Positions 1 through 5,747 of a stretch of 11,634 nt of DNA are shown here, piece by piece. Source of the DNA: a bacterium (Candidatus Gribaldobacteria) CG10_big_fil_rev_8_21_14_0_10_37_21 (GTDB lineage: Bacteria; Patescibacteriota; Minisyncoccia; Minisyncoccales; CG1-02-41-26); contig PFAX01000031.1 of the NCBI GenBank assembly GCA_002773495.1, positions 1 through 11,634 on the forward strand. Reading direction: 5' to 3'. The position numbers and the translations under genes were made by a program. Numbering within the stretch: position 1 is the stretch's first letter; each line of letters starts with the position of its first letter. The notes under the pieces are model-generated. The model had not been told where the DNA came from, ran no database searches, and was given only the letters and a program-made list of their open reading frames with translations.

Positions 1-254
1 TAAAAATCATTGCCGAGGAAAACAGATTAAAAATTCTTTGTATTTTGAGGGACGGCGAAAAATGCGTTTGCGATATATGGCAATATTTGGAACTTCCACA
101 AAATTTAGCTTCTCATCATCTCAAAATTTTAAAAGATTTTGACCTTATTTCTTCAAAAAAAGATGGACTCAAGATTTTTTATTCATTAAATAAAAATATT
201 ATTAGCAAATATTCAAAATTATTAAATAAATTTTTAAATTCTTATGGAAAATAA
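1..254 (+). CDS. ArsR/SmtB-family metalloregulator, C-terminal part (5' end outside window)
   Basis: The reading frame is open from the left edge (first full codon at position 3) and gives 83 residues before TAA; the N-terminus is missing. The visible part is the winged helix-turn-helix of an ArsR/SmtB repressor: an ENRLKIL helix, then EKCVCDI, then LASHHLKILKDFDLISSKKDG (recognition helix and wing). The CVC cysteines (codons at 63-71) match the ELCVCDL motif that binds As(III), Sb(III) or other thiophilic metals in ArsR, so a soft-metal-released repressor of this operon is likely. The next gene begins inside or just after its stop codon, so the genes are co-transcribed. An internal TTG at 45 is not the start, because the homology extends upstream of it. 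The family is clear; the inducer is inferred. Confidence 0.88.
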   Translation, partial: KIIAEENRLKILCILRDGEKCVCDIWQYLELPQNLASHHLKILKDFDLISSKKDGLKIFYSLNKNIISKYSKLLNKFLNSYGK

Positions 255-498
255 AACTATGAAAATTCAAGTTTTGGGATCGGGTTGTCCGACCTGTAAA
301 AAATTATTTGAGATAACAAAACAAGCGGTTAAGGAACTGGGTTTGAAAATAGAGGTGGAATATATCACTGATATTCAAAAAATCGTTGAAATGGGCGTAA
401 TGCAAAGCCCTGTGTTGGCAATTGACGGAAAACCGGCCATAACCGGATTTTTGCCGGATATTGAAAAAATAAAAGAAACAATTAAAAAATTTATTTAA
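244..498 (+). CDS. Small thioredoxin-fold redox-active disulfide protein (CPTC)
   Basis: This 84-residue protein has the order beta strand, GSGCPTCKK, helix and a late cis-Pro segment (QSPVLAIDGKPAITG), as in the archaeal and bacterial 'redox-active disulfide protein 2' mini-thioredoxins. The CPTC cysteines are residues 15 and 18. There is no signal peptide, so it should work in the cytosol as a dithiol donor or acceptor. The start is uncertain: ATG 244 overlaps the ArsR stop by 11 nt, while ATG 259 gives MKIQVLGSGCPTC, the usual compact N-terminus of the family, and a short gap. I favour 259 slightly but report the longer form. These proteins often sit next to ArsR and DUF318 permeases, as here. 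A likely role is feeding electrons to the CcdA-like protein encoded at 1981. Confidence 0.85.
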   Translation: MENKTMKIQVLGSGCPTCKKLFEITKQAVKELGLKIEVEYITDIQKIVEMGVMQSPVLAIDGKPAITGFLPDIEKIKETIKKFI

Positions 499-505
499 TT
501 TTGCT

Positions 506-1480
506 ATGAATATTTTTTACCACATTAAAAATTTTGCCGATTGGATAACTTTTGATGTTTTTGGTATTGAGCAAACCACGCATTTAGGCGATTCGGTTAA
601 TTTTTTTATTTACGATTCGATAAAGATTATAATTTTGCTTTTGATCATAAATTATTTTATGGCAATTGTCCGGCATTATTTGCCGGTAGAAAAACTTCGA
701 GATTTTTTGGCTTCCAGAAAATGGTACGGATTGGATTACTTTTTTGCTTCAGTTTTTGGCACAATTACGCCTTTTTGTTCTTGTTCTTCCATCCCTTTGT
801 TTATTGGATTCATTGAGGCCGGTATTCCGCTTGGCGTGACTTTGTCATTTCTAATTACTTCGCCATTGGTAAATCAAGTAGCAGTTGTTCTTTTTGCCGG
901 ATTATTTGGCTGGAAAATCATGATTCTTTATGTGATATCAGCAATGCTTTTGGGAATTTTTGGCGGTTTTATTTTAGGCAAATTGAAACTTGAAAAATAT
1001 GTCGCCGATTATGTTTGGCAGATAAAAAGCCAAAAATTAGAAATCAAAAACAATAAAGAAAAATTTAGCGCGTTAATTAAGAAATTTTGGCATGAAGGTT
1101 TTGATCTAACAAAAAAGATAACGTCCTATGTACTTTTGGGCATCGCTGTTGGAGCGACAATACATGGCTATGTTCCGGCTGGGTTTTTTGAAAATTATAT
1201 TAAAGCCGATAATTTTTTTGCCGTGCCAATTGCCACGATTGTAGCTGTACCAATGTATGCCAACGCTGTTGGTGTTATCCCAATTATGCAATCTCTAGTT
1301 GAAAAAGGCATTCCTCTTGGCACGGCAATGGCTTTTATGATGGCCGTAGTCGGTCTTTCATTGCCCGAGGCCTTAATCTTAAAAAGAGTAATGAAAATAA
1401 AATTGCTTGCCTATTTTTTTGGTATAACAACAATCAATATAATAATTCTTGGGTATTTATTTAACGCTTTTGTAAAATAA
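506..1480 (+). CDS. DUF318/ArsP-like permease
   Basis: This is a 324-residue polytopic membrane protein with roughly eight hydrophobic stretches and a charged cytoplasmic loop near residues 170-200. TPFCSCSS (Cys91 and Cys93), followed by GIPLGVTLSFLITSPLVNQ, is the signature of the DUF318 / YraQ-type permease family. A related half-repeat near the C-terminus (PMYANAVGVIPI, then GIPLGTAMAFMMAVVGLSLPEAL) shows the internal duplication of the fold. The family includes ArsP, which exports trivalent organoarsenicals and uses cysteines. It lies 7 nt after the mini-thioredoxin and 6 nt before the ArsF-like gene. Export of a thiophilic metal(loid) species is probable; the exact substrate cannot be read from the sequence. 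Confidence 0.85.
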   Translation: MNIFYHIKNFADWITFDVFGIEQTTHLGDSVNFFIYDSIKIIILLLIINYFMAIVRHYLPVEKLRDFLASRKWYGLDYFFASVFGTITPFCSCSSIPLFIGFIEAGIPLGVTLSFLITSPLVNQVAVVLFAGLFGWKIMILYVISAMLLGIFGGFILGKLKLEKYVADYVWQIKSQKLEIKNNKEKFSALIKKFWHEGFDLTKKITSYVLLGIAVGATIHGYVPAGFFENYIKADNFFAVPIATIVAVPMYANAVGVIPIMQSLVEKGIPLGTAMAFMMAVVGLSLPEALILKRVMKIKLLAYFFGITTINIIILGYLFNAFVK

Positions 1481-1486
1481 AAAACT

Positions 1487-1978
1487 ATGCAAAAGAAAAT
1501 TATCATTTTAATTATTGGAGTTGTTATTGTTGGAGTAGGGTTTTTTGTAGCGAGAAACGAAAACAAGCCGATAGAAGCGCAAAATACCAATAATCAAACG
1601 ACAAAAAGTCAAAAAGAATTGCCGATGTCCACGGCAAAAATCTCGGCTGAAAAAATTGAAGTTGTCCATTTTCACGCCACCCAACAATGCTGGTCTTGTA
1701 TCACGGTTGGCGAATACGCGTTAAAAACAATCAAGGAAAAATTTCCCGAAGAATACACAAGCGGATCTATTGTTTTTAGAGATATTAACGGCGAGTTGCC
1801 AGAAAACAAGGATATGGTTGTAAAATATCAAGCCAGGGGTTCAGCACTTTTTGTCAATGCGATTACTGCGGGAAAAGATAATATTGAAGAAGATGTAACT
1901 GTTTGGCGTTTGGTTTCCAACGAAAACCAATTTATCAGTTATTTTCAAGATAAACTCAATAAACTTTTAGGAAAATAA
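1487..1978 (+). CDS. Membrane-anchored thioredoxin-like protein, ArsF family (CWSC)
   Basis: The 163-residue protein begins with MQKK and a hydrophobic segment (about residues 4-23), then a Lys/Asn/Gln-rich linker and a compact domain from about residue 53. That domain holds HFHATQQCWSCITVGEYA, with Cys68-Trp-Ser-Cys71, and ends with a region resembling a thioredoxin C-terminus (RGSALFVNAI, with VWRLV after it). The N-terminus looks like an uncleaved signal anchor, so the CWSC domain should face outward. The combination of this domain with the next gene matches the pair named ArsF/ArsG in annotations of nitrophenyl-arsenical operons. I recall that name from memory and it needs a search. A periplasmic or extracytoplasmic thiol oxidoreductase serving the neighbouring membrane protein is the safest reading. 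Confidence 0.7.
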   Translation: MQKKIIILIIGVVIVGVGFFVARNENKPIEAQNTNNQTTKSQKELPMSTAKISAEKIEVVHFHATQQCWSCITVGEYALKTIKEKFPEEYTSGSIVFRDINGELPENKDMVVKYQARGSALFVNAITAGKDNIEEDVTVWRLVSNENQFISYFQDKLNKLLGK

Positions 1979-1980
1979 TT

Positions 1981-2703
1981 ATGGATTTTATAAATTTTTT
2001 AATCGATAATTACAATATTCCGATTTTAACCGCTTTTCTTTTAGGCGTGCTTACTTCAATCAGCCCTTGCCCTCTTGCCACTAACATTACCGCCGTTGCT
2101 TATATTTCTAAAGAAATCAAAACCGCTAAACATACCTTGCTTAACGGGATTTTTTACACGCTTGGGCGGGGAGCAAGTTATACCATTTTAGCCACTTTGA
2201 TTTATTTCGGCTTGTCCTCTTTTCAAGTTTCAAATATTTTTCAGGGCTGGGGTGATAAAATTTTGGGTCCGGTTTTGATTATCATCGGCTTAATAATGTT
2301 TGGCGTAATCAAGATCAATTTTGGCAAGGGCGGAGAAAGAATCGAAAAAATAAAAATCCGACTGGCACAAAAAGGATTTGTCGGATCGTTTCTTTTGGGA
2401 GCCATTTTTGCTTTGGCGTTTTGTCCTTATAGCGGAGTTTTATTTTTTGGCGCACTTATTCCTTTGGTTTTAAAATCCGCCGAGGGTTTGCTCCTTCCGC
2501 CGATTTTCGCTTTAGGCACGGGGTTGCCAGTGATTATATTTTCTTTCATCATCGCTTTTGCAGTTCAAAAACTTGGTCAGGTTTTTCAAATCATGCAAAA
2601 AATTGAAAGAATAATCCGTTATTCTGTAGCGACAATTTTTCTCGGAGCTGGCATGTATTACACGCAATATCTTGTAAAATTTTTAATTAACATTAACCAA
2701 TAA
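1981..2703 (+). CDS. CcdA/DsbD-like membrane protein, ArsG-family transporter
   Basis: This 240-residue protein has about six transmembrane segments. It carries the CcdA/DsbD-beta hallmark of one cysteine in each of two pseudo-repeated helices next to prolines: SISPCPLATN (Cys30) and LAFCPYSGVLFFGALIPL (Cys148). In CcdA these two cysteines pass electrons from cytosolic thioredoxin to an extracytoplasmic partner. Here a cytosolic CPTC protein and an anchored CWSC protein are encoded in the same operon, so all three parts of a relay are present. Annotation pipelines name close relatives ArsG, an aromatic-arsenical efflux permease; that name is recalled, not checked. The gene starts 2 nt after the ArsF-like stop and is surely co-translated with it. 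Its leucine codons include many CTT, unlike the core genes to the right. Confidence 0.78.
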   Translation: MDFINFLIDNYNIPILTAFLLGVLTSISPCPLATNITAVAYISKEIKTAKHTLLNGIFYTLGRGASYTILATLIYFGLSSFQVSNIFQGWGDKILGPVLIIIGLIMFGVIKINFGKGGERIEKIKIRLAQKGFVGSFLLGAIFALAFCPYSGVLFFGALIPLVLKSAEGLLLPPIFALGTGLPVIIFSFIIAFAVQKLGQVFQIMQKIERIIRYSVATIFLGAGMYYTQYLVKFLININQ

Positions 2704-2707
2704 AATT

Positions 2708-3019
2708 ATGAAAAATTATGACTTAAACGAAAAAATTATTTTTTCTGATGAAAAACCCATAAAAAGGCATTTCCTCAACGCCAAGGGTTTTCACGCCGCT
2801 TTAATTTGTTTAAAATCGGGCGTGGAGATACCACCTCATCCCGAAGATTACAGCGTGCTTTTAACTGTTCTTGAAGGTAAGGGAATTTTTACCGATATTA
2901 ACGGGGAATTTACTTTAACAAAAAATCAAAGCATTTATATGAAGAAGGACGAGATAAGGGGCATAAAAGCAATGGAAAATTTGGTTGTTCTTGGGATTCA
3001 AGACAGATCGAAAAATTAA
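2708..3019 (+). CDS. Small cupin-domain protein
   Basis: A 103-residue single-domain cupin: VEIPPHPEDYSVLLTVLEGKGIFTDINGEFTLTKNQSIYMKKDEIRGIKA covers both cupin motifs. Motif 1 keeps one histidine and the acidic residues (PPHPEDYS, then LEGKG), but motif 2 lacks the usual histidine, so a classical three-His metal site is incomplete. It may bind a ligand or oxyanion rather than catalyse. It starts 4 nt after the CcdA-like gene and is the last intact gene of the operon. Function in the operon is unknown; a role as a small-molecule or metalloid-binding accessory is a guess from context. Confidence 0.75.
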   Translation: MKNYDLNEKIIFSDEKPIKRHFLNAKGFHAALICLKSGVEIPPHPEDYSVLLTVLEGKGIFTDINGEFTLTKNQSIYMKKDEIRGIKAMENLVVLGIQDRSKN

Positions 3020-3054
3020 AAAAAATAAATAACAATTAAATAAAAAACAAAACT

Positions 3055-3189
3055 ATGAGCGAGCAACAAAACATTCCTCAATTTTCAAAATGTCTGAATT
3101 GGTCGGGGCAGCGGGAATCGAACCCAGCACTCGCACCCACCCCAAGGGTGTATGTTACCATTACACTATGCCCCGTTTTAGTGAGTTAA
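3055..3189 (+). pseudogene. Truncated start of a seventh operon gene, cut at the tRNA-Pro end
   Basis: ATG 3055 is preceded by aaaact, the same start context as 1487 (aaaact) and similar to the other starts in the operon, and lies 35 nt after the cupin stop. It reads MSEQQNIPQFSKCLN, then from 3100 onward is simply the complement of the tRNA-Pro gene until TAA at 3187. The first 15 codons therefore look like the beginning of a gene whose remainder has been lost or replaced at the tRNA boundary. It is too short to identify. It could also be chance. Confidence 0.35.
3100..3175 (-). tRNA. tRNA-Pro (GGG anticodon)
   Basis: On the minus strand a full cloverleaf can be folded: a 7-bp acceptor stem (CGGGGCA with TGCCCCG), a D arm with GG in the loop, an anticodon stem CACCC/GGGTG with loop TTGGGGT, and a T arm with loop TTCGATT. 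The anticodon is GGG, reading proline CCC/CCU codons. C1-G72 with A73 is the bacterial tRNA-Pro identity. CCA is encoded at 3102-3100. The outermost T-stem pair is a mismatch and the next is a wobble. It is downstream of rpmB on the same strand. Its 3' end faces the accessory operon, the usual side for integration into tRNA genes. Confidence 0.93.
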
Positions 3190-3233
3190 ACTAATAATTC
3201 TGCCCTTAAAAGAAAAAGCAGAATTGTTAGTTT
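3188..3233 (-). terminator. Hairpin between rpmB and tRNA-Pro
   Basis: Arms 3188-3203 and 3218-3233 are 16-bp inverted repeats with one mismatch (a G-T pair on the plus strand) around a 14-nt loop. The structure starts 7 nt after the rpmB stop. In the minus direction it is followed by TTAACTCAC rather than a long U-run, and in the plus direction by a short GTTTTAG. It may end or attenuate rpmB transcription, act as a processing signal before the tRNA, or shield the rpmB strand from the convergent operon. Confidence 0.5.
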
Positions 3234-3239
3234 TAGGGT

Positions 3240-3455
3240 TTATTTAGATAAGGCCTTGATACATTTACAGCAGGCGAGCACTTTTTCGCCCTTACATTCT
3301 TGAAACAGTTTCTTAGGTGTGGTTTCAGGCACAGAAAGTTTTTGCAAGTTTGGATACTTGCGAACTTTTGGGGCTGGATTGTATTTGCCCCTTAATTTAT
3401 TATATTTGCCGAAAAGTAGCGAACCCTTTCCGCAAACAGCGCATTGTTTAGCCAT
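3240..3455 (-). CDS. rpmB: Ribosomal protein bL28, cysteine-rich form
   Basis: A 71-residue protein, MAKQCAVCGKGSLLFGKYNKLRGKYNPAPKVRKYPNLQKL, matching bL28: the CxxCGK N-terminus, a basic central loop and the PNLQ segment. It is a structural protein of the 50S subunit. Cys5-x2-Cys8 together with Cys62, Cys63 and Cys65 (ACCKC) gives the four or more cysteines of a zinc-binding L28; many L28 proteins lack these. No Shine-Dalgarno site precedes ATG. It is transcribed toward tRNA-Pro, away from the 327-aa gene, and the divergent space holds a fold-back repeat. Confidence 0.93.
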   Translation of the reverse strand: MAKQCAVCGKGSLLFGKYNKLRGKYNPAPKVRKYPNLQKLSVPETTPKKLFQECKGEKVLACCKCIKALSK

Positions 3456-3465
3456 ATATTTAAGT

Positions 3466-3645
3466 TAAATTCTAAAAATTAATATCTAATTTCTAAACAA
3501 TCTCAAATATTCAAAATCCAAATGTTTGAAACAAGAACCTTCTAAGGGAAGTATGTTTTGAATCCTGCCTATCGGCAGTTAAGTTTTGGAAATTAGAATT
3601 TTGGATTTGTTTAGGATTTAGGATTTAGAAATTAGGATTTATGGT
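3466..3645. repeat. AT-rich fold-back intergenic repeat, copy A
   Basis: The divergent rpmB / 327-aa gene spacer is mostly an imperfect inverted repeat. CTAATTTCTAAA (3486-3497) is matched by its exact complement TTTAGAAATTAG (3624-3635), and the flanking TCTAAA, AATCCAAA and ATCCTAAA words repeat in both arms. The right arm contains a heptamer series TTAGGAT at 3611, 3618 and 3632, with a variant TTAGAAA at 3625. A GC-richer mini-hairpin CTGCC-tatc-GGCAG lies near the middle (3565-3578). In style it resembles copy B in the tuf leader. No coding potential is seen. Confidence 0.6.
3479..3506 (-). promoter_or_regulatory. Possible rpmB promoter
   Basis: On the minus strand TTGAGA (3506-3501) and TATTAA (3484-3479) are 16 bp apart, placing a start about 15-20 nt before the rpmB ATG. 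The -10 is a weak match and the surrounding DNA is very AT-rich, so chance is possible. It lies inside the left arm of the fold-back repeat. Confidence 0.35.
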
Positions 3646-3673
3646 TGTATCTTAACTTATTATTTGTTAAAAT
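3645..3673 (+). promoter_or_regulatory. Promoter of the 327-aa gene (extended -10)
   Basis: TTGTAT (3645-3650) and TAAAAT (3668-3673) are 17 bp apart, and TG at 3665-3666 gives an extended -10. The 19-bp string CTTATTATTTGTTAAAATG around the -10 occurs identically before the site-2 protease gene (4896-4914). The predicted start near 3680 gives a leader of about 75 nt that can fold TTGCTAA (3684-3690) on TTAGCAA (3721-3727). Confidence 0.6.
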
Positions 3674-3753
3674 GCAAGAATAGTTGCTAAAATATAAATT
3701 ATGTAAAAAGTAATTTTTTATTAGCAATTATTTTGAGATAACACAATAAATAT

Positions 3754-4737
3754 ATGATGGGTCGGGAAAATTTTGAACCTACATTGAAGAGCGAAAAAAA
3801 GAACCCTCGAGGCGAAATCAAGGAGGCGGAGAAATTATTATTTGAAGTGGAGACGCCTTATGCTAAGTTTTTTATTTTATATAACATCCATATTGGCAGC
3901 ATATCGGCTAAATTATTGCCTGATGTTGACGGTTTTGTTTTAGAAAGAATATTGACTGCAGATCCTCCAGGGGGAAGTGTTGCTGACTTTTCTTCGGAAG
4001 GTTTATATAAGAATATTTACCAAAAAGCGGTTGAAAACAATATTCCAGTTTTTTTCCCGGACATTTCATCTGCTACCTTACCAAAAAGGGCAAAACTTAA
4101 AAAAGTGTTGAGCAATTTTATTCCTGCTGCGTTGGGCGCGGCTTTTGGGTTGAAAATGATAGAAGTCTCTAAAAATGAATTAGAAAAAATAAAGGCGAAT
4201 AGAAATGCGTCAATAAGCAGGCGGGATTTTATAAAAAGCATGGCCAAAATAGTTGGAGCGGGAACTCTTGGGCTTTCAGTGCAATTGCCAACCATTGGTA
4301 ATGTCTTTGATGTTTTAGCCGCATCTTATTATCACATAGAGCCCAATGAGACATCTAAAATGATTCTAGAAAACTCTCAGAAAACTCCAGATTTAAAAGA
4401 TTTTCCGCGCTTATTATTTAAGGGAGATATTGTTTCTTTTGGCCGAGAATATCTTATGGCGCAAAAATGCAAGACCATAGCTACCAGTGTGGGAAAACAA
4501 GATGGCGAGAAACCAACCTTTTGTTTTGTTATAGGAGCCGCTCATCATATGATAGTTGATGCCCTGCAGATGGATGAGAATAAGAGGAAAGAAAAGTTAA
4601 TGACAATATTTTCTAGAGAACAATTGGAAAAAGAAAAAAAAATAATGCGTCTTGACTTTTTGCCATCTAATAGGGGTAGTCATATAGCTAGAGTTTCCAT
4701 GATAAGCGACGATTCTTTTATTGACGATAAAAAATAA
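3754..4737 (+). CDS. Unrecognised 327-aa protein with internal Tat-like segment; possible TraB/ChaN-like fold
   Basis: I do not recognise this gene with certainty. The N-terminal half has YAKFFILYNIHIGSI, then DVDGFVLERIL (Glu64), then an alpha/beta stretch ending NNIPVFFPDIS. After a hydrophobic patch (about 124-138) comes SISRRDFIK (Arg156-Arg157) followed by MAKIVGAGTLGLSVQL and VLAAS, a textbook Tat signal layout but about 150 residues from the N-terminus. The C-terminal half has FGREYLMAQKCKTIA and CFVIGAAHHMIVDAL (His264, His265). The pattern of an early conserved Glu, a later R..M helix and a strand ending in a His recalls the TraB/GumN/ChaN/EreA superfamily; this is a weak inference. 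The start is ATG 3754 or 3757. No Shine-Dalgarno site is seen. It is monocistronic between two promoters. Confidence 0.6.
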   Translation: MMGRENFEPTLKSEKKNPRGEIKEAEKLLFEVETPYAKFFILYNIHIGSISAKLLPDVDGFVLERILTADPPGGSVADFSSEGLYKNIYQKAVENNIPVFFPDISSATLPKRAKLKKVLSNFIPAALGAAFGLKMIEVSKNELEKIKANRNASISRRDFIKSMAKIVGAGTLGLSVQLPTIGNVFDVLAASYYHIEPNETSKMILENSQKTPDLKDFPRLLFKGDIVSFGREYLMAQKCKTIATSVGKQDGEKPTFCFVIGAAHHMIVDALQMDENKRKEKLMTIFSREQLEKEKKIMRLDFLPSNRGSHIARVSMISDDSFIDDKK

Positions 4738-4826
4738 CGCATCGTTTGAGTTATTCAAGATAAAATTATTTTTGATAGAGAATGATTTTCCGAGACAATA
4801 TAAGGGTATGTTTAAGTTACGAATGG

Positions 4827-4835
4827 TGGTATAAA
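4827..4835 (+). promoter_or_regulatory. Possible extended -10 element upstream of the protease gene
   Basis: TGGTATAAA (4827-4835) fits an extended -10 (TGnTATAAT), with no good -35. It is followed by a 7-bp hairpin, ATTAAGC (4841-4847) with GCTTAAT (4861-4867). It could add a second start before the protease gene. Confidence 0.3.
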
Positions 4836-4895
4836 ATTCAATTAAGCAGATACTCTTTAAGCTTAATGAATTGCGAGGATGTGTTTTATTGAATG

Positions 4896-4914
4896 CTTAT
4901 TATTTGTTAAAATG
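4896..4914 (+). promoter_or_regulatory. Promoter-like 19-bp repeat before the protease gene
   Basis: CTTATTATTTGTTAAAATG is identical to 3656-3674. The TG-t-TAAAAT core (4905-4913) is an extended -10. The -35 position (4885-4890, TTTATT) is poor. A start near 4920 would leave a leader of about 36 nt. Confidence 0.55.
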
Positions 4915-4955
4915 AAAATAGTAAAGTAAATTTTGGGATATTTAGAAGTATTTTT

Positions 4956-5573
4956 ATGGATATTTATTTAATTGTTTTACAAATTTCGGTTTTGCTTTTT
5001 TCGGTAACGATCCATGAGGTTTCGCATGGCTTAATGGCTGAAAGATTAGGTGATGGCACAGCTAAAAGGGCGGGCCGTTTAACTTTAAACCCACTAAAAC
5101 ATCTTGACTTAGTTGGTTCTTTTTTCGTACCCTTAGCTTTATTTTTACTAAATACTGGTTTTATTATTGGCTGGGCTAAGCCAGTGCCAGTTAACCCTTG
5201 GAACTTGCGAGATAAAAAATATGGCGAAGCTAAGGTAGCTGTCGCTGGGCCCTTAAGTAATTTAATCGTTGCTTTATTTTTTGGTTTAATTTTGCGTTTT
5301 GTCCATTTACCCTACCCTTGGTTTGGGGCTGTTTCAACTGTTTTTGTTTTCATTGTTTTGATTAATTTGGTCTTAGCTGTTTTCAATTTAACCCCCCTGC
5401 CTCCTTTTGACGGCTCGCATATTCTGTTTGCTTTTTTAGGGGGAAAAGCCAAAGAAGCACAGGTTTTTCTGACAAGATACTCTTTTGCCTTGCTTTTTCT
5501 TTATATTTTTTTAATTTTCCCTTTAATTTCACCAATTGTTTCTTTTTTGTTTAATTTTATCACCGGGCTTTAA
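4956..5573 (+). CDS. Site-2 protease family (M50) intramembrane zinc metalloprotease
   Basis: A 205-residue, almost wholly hydrophobic protein with the M50 metal motif HEVSH (His20, Glu21, His24) in its first membrane segment. The family block GWAKPVPVNP and the AVAGPLSN motif come next, and then the third zinc ligand in NLTPLPPFDGSH (Asp152). This is the short, PDZ-less Rv2869/YwhC-like subgroup, about 200 residues as here, so the gene is complete. It should cleave transmembrane peptides inside the membrane, often of anti-sigma factors or signal peptides. No substrate is encoded nearby. ATG 4956 has no Shine-Dalgarno site. The str promoter follows downstream. Confidence 0.92.
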   Translation: MDIYLIVLQISVLLFSVTIHEVSHGLMAERLGDGTAKRAGRLTLNPLKHLDLVGSFFVPLALFLLNTGFIIGWAKPVPVNPWNLRDKKYGEAKVAVAGPLSNLIVALFFGLILRFVHLPYPWFGAVSTVFVFIVLINLVLAVFNLTPLPPFDGSHILFAFLGGKAKEAQVFLTRYSFALLFLYIFLIFPLISPIVSFLFNFITGL

Positions 5574-5599
5574 AGAATTTTTGTTTAAAGGTTATTGAT

Positions 5600-5666
5600 C
5601 CCGTTAGAGGTTTATAGTATTAGAACCATTAGGTCTAAAGGGTTTTTGTTTTTTACCTCTAACGGG
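5600..5666. repeat. 12-bp inverted repeat abutting the str promoter
   Basis: CCCGTTAGAGGT (5600-5611) and its exact complement ACCTCTAACGGG (5655-5666) enclose 43 nt. The right arm ends one base before the -35 (5668). Inside, AGAACC (5622-5627) can pair with GGTTTT (5641-5646) and is followed by a T-rich run to 5654, which could serve as a terminator for the protease gene. The outer and inner pairings could compete. It may be a terminator, an operator-like palindrome or a small repeat element. Confidence 0.6.
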
Positions 5667-5667
5667 G

Positions 5668-5696
5668 TTGACATAACTTTTTTTATTTGCTACATT
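5668..5696 (+). promoter_or_regulatory. Main promoter of the str operon (rpsL-rpsG-fusA)
   Basis: A perfect -35 TTGACA (5668-5673), a 17-bp spacer and -10 TACATT (5691-5696) are followed by a leader of about 45 nt. The leader holds a small hairpin ACGC-ttttt-GCGT (5708-5720). The segment before the -10 (TTTATTTGC) is also present before the tuf -10, so the two promoters are related. Confidence 0.78.
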
Positions 5697-5747
5697 AATT
5701 AAGAAGGACGCTTTTTGCGTTTCTATTTTTTAATTTTTTATATTAGG

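Noticed and set aside
1106..1291. Minus-strand open frames inside the permease and other genes (also 4017-4295, 5738-6250, 6717-6935, 7208-7456, 8321-8708, 9655-9999)
   Set aside because: They lie antisense to well-identified genes, show no family motif and have no start context, so they are shadows.
5715..5747. N-terminal extension of rpsL
   Set aside because: The uS12 family starts MPTINQL, and the extra residues come from leader DNA including the small hairpin.
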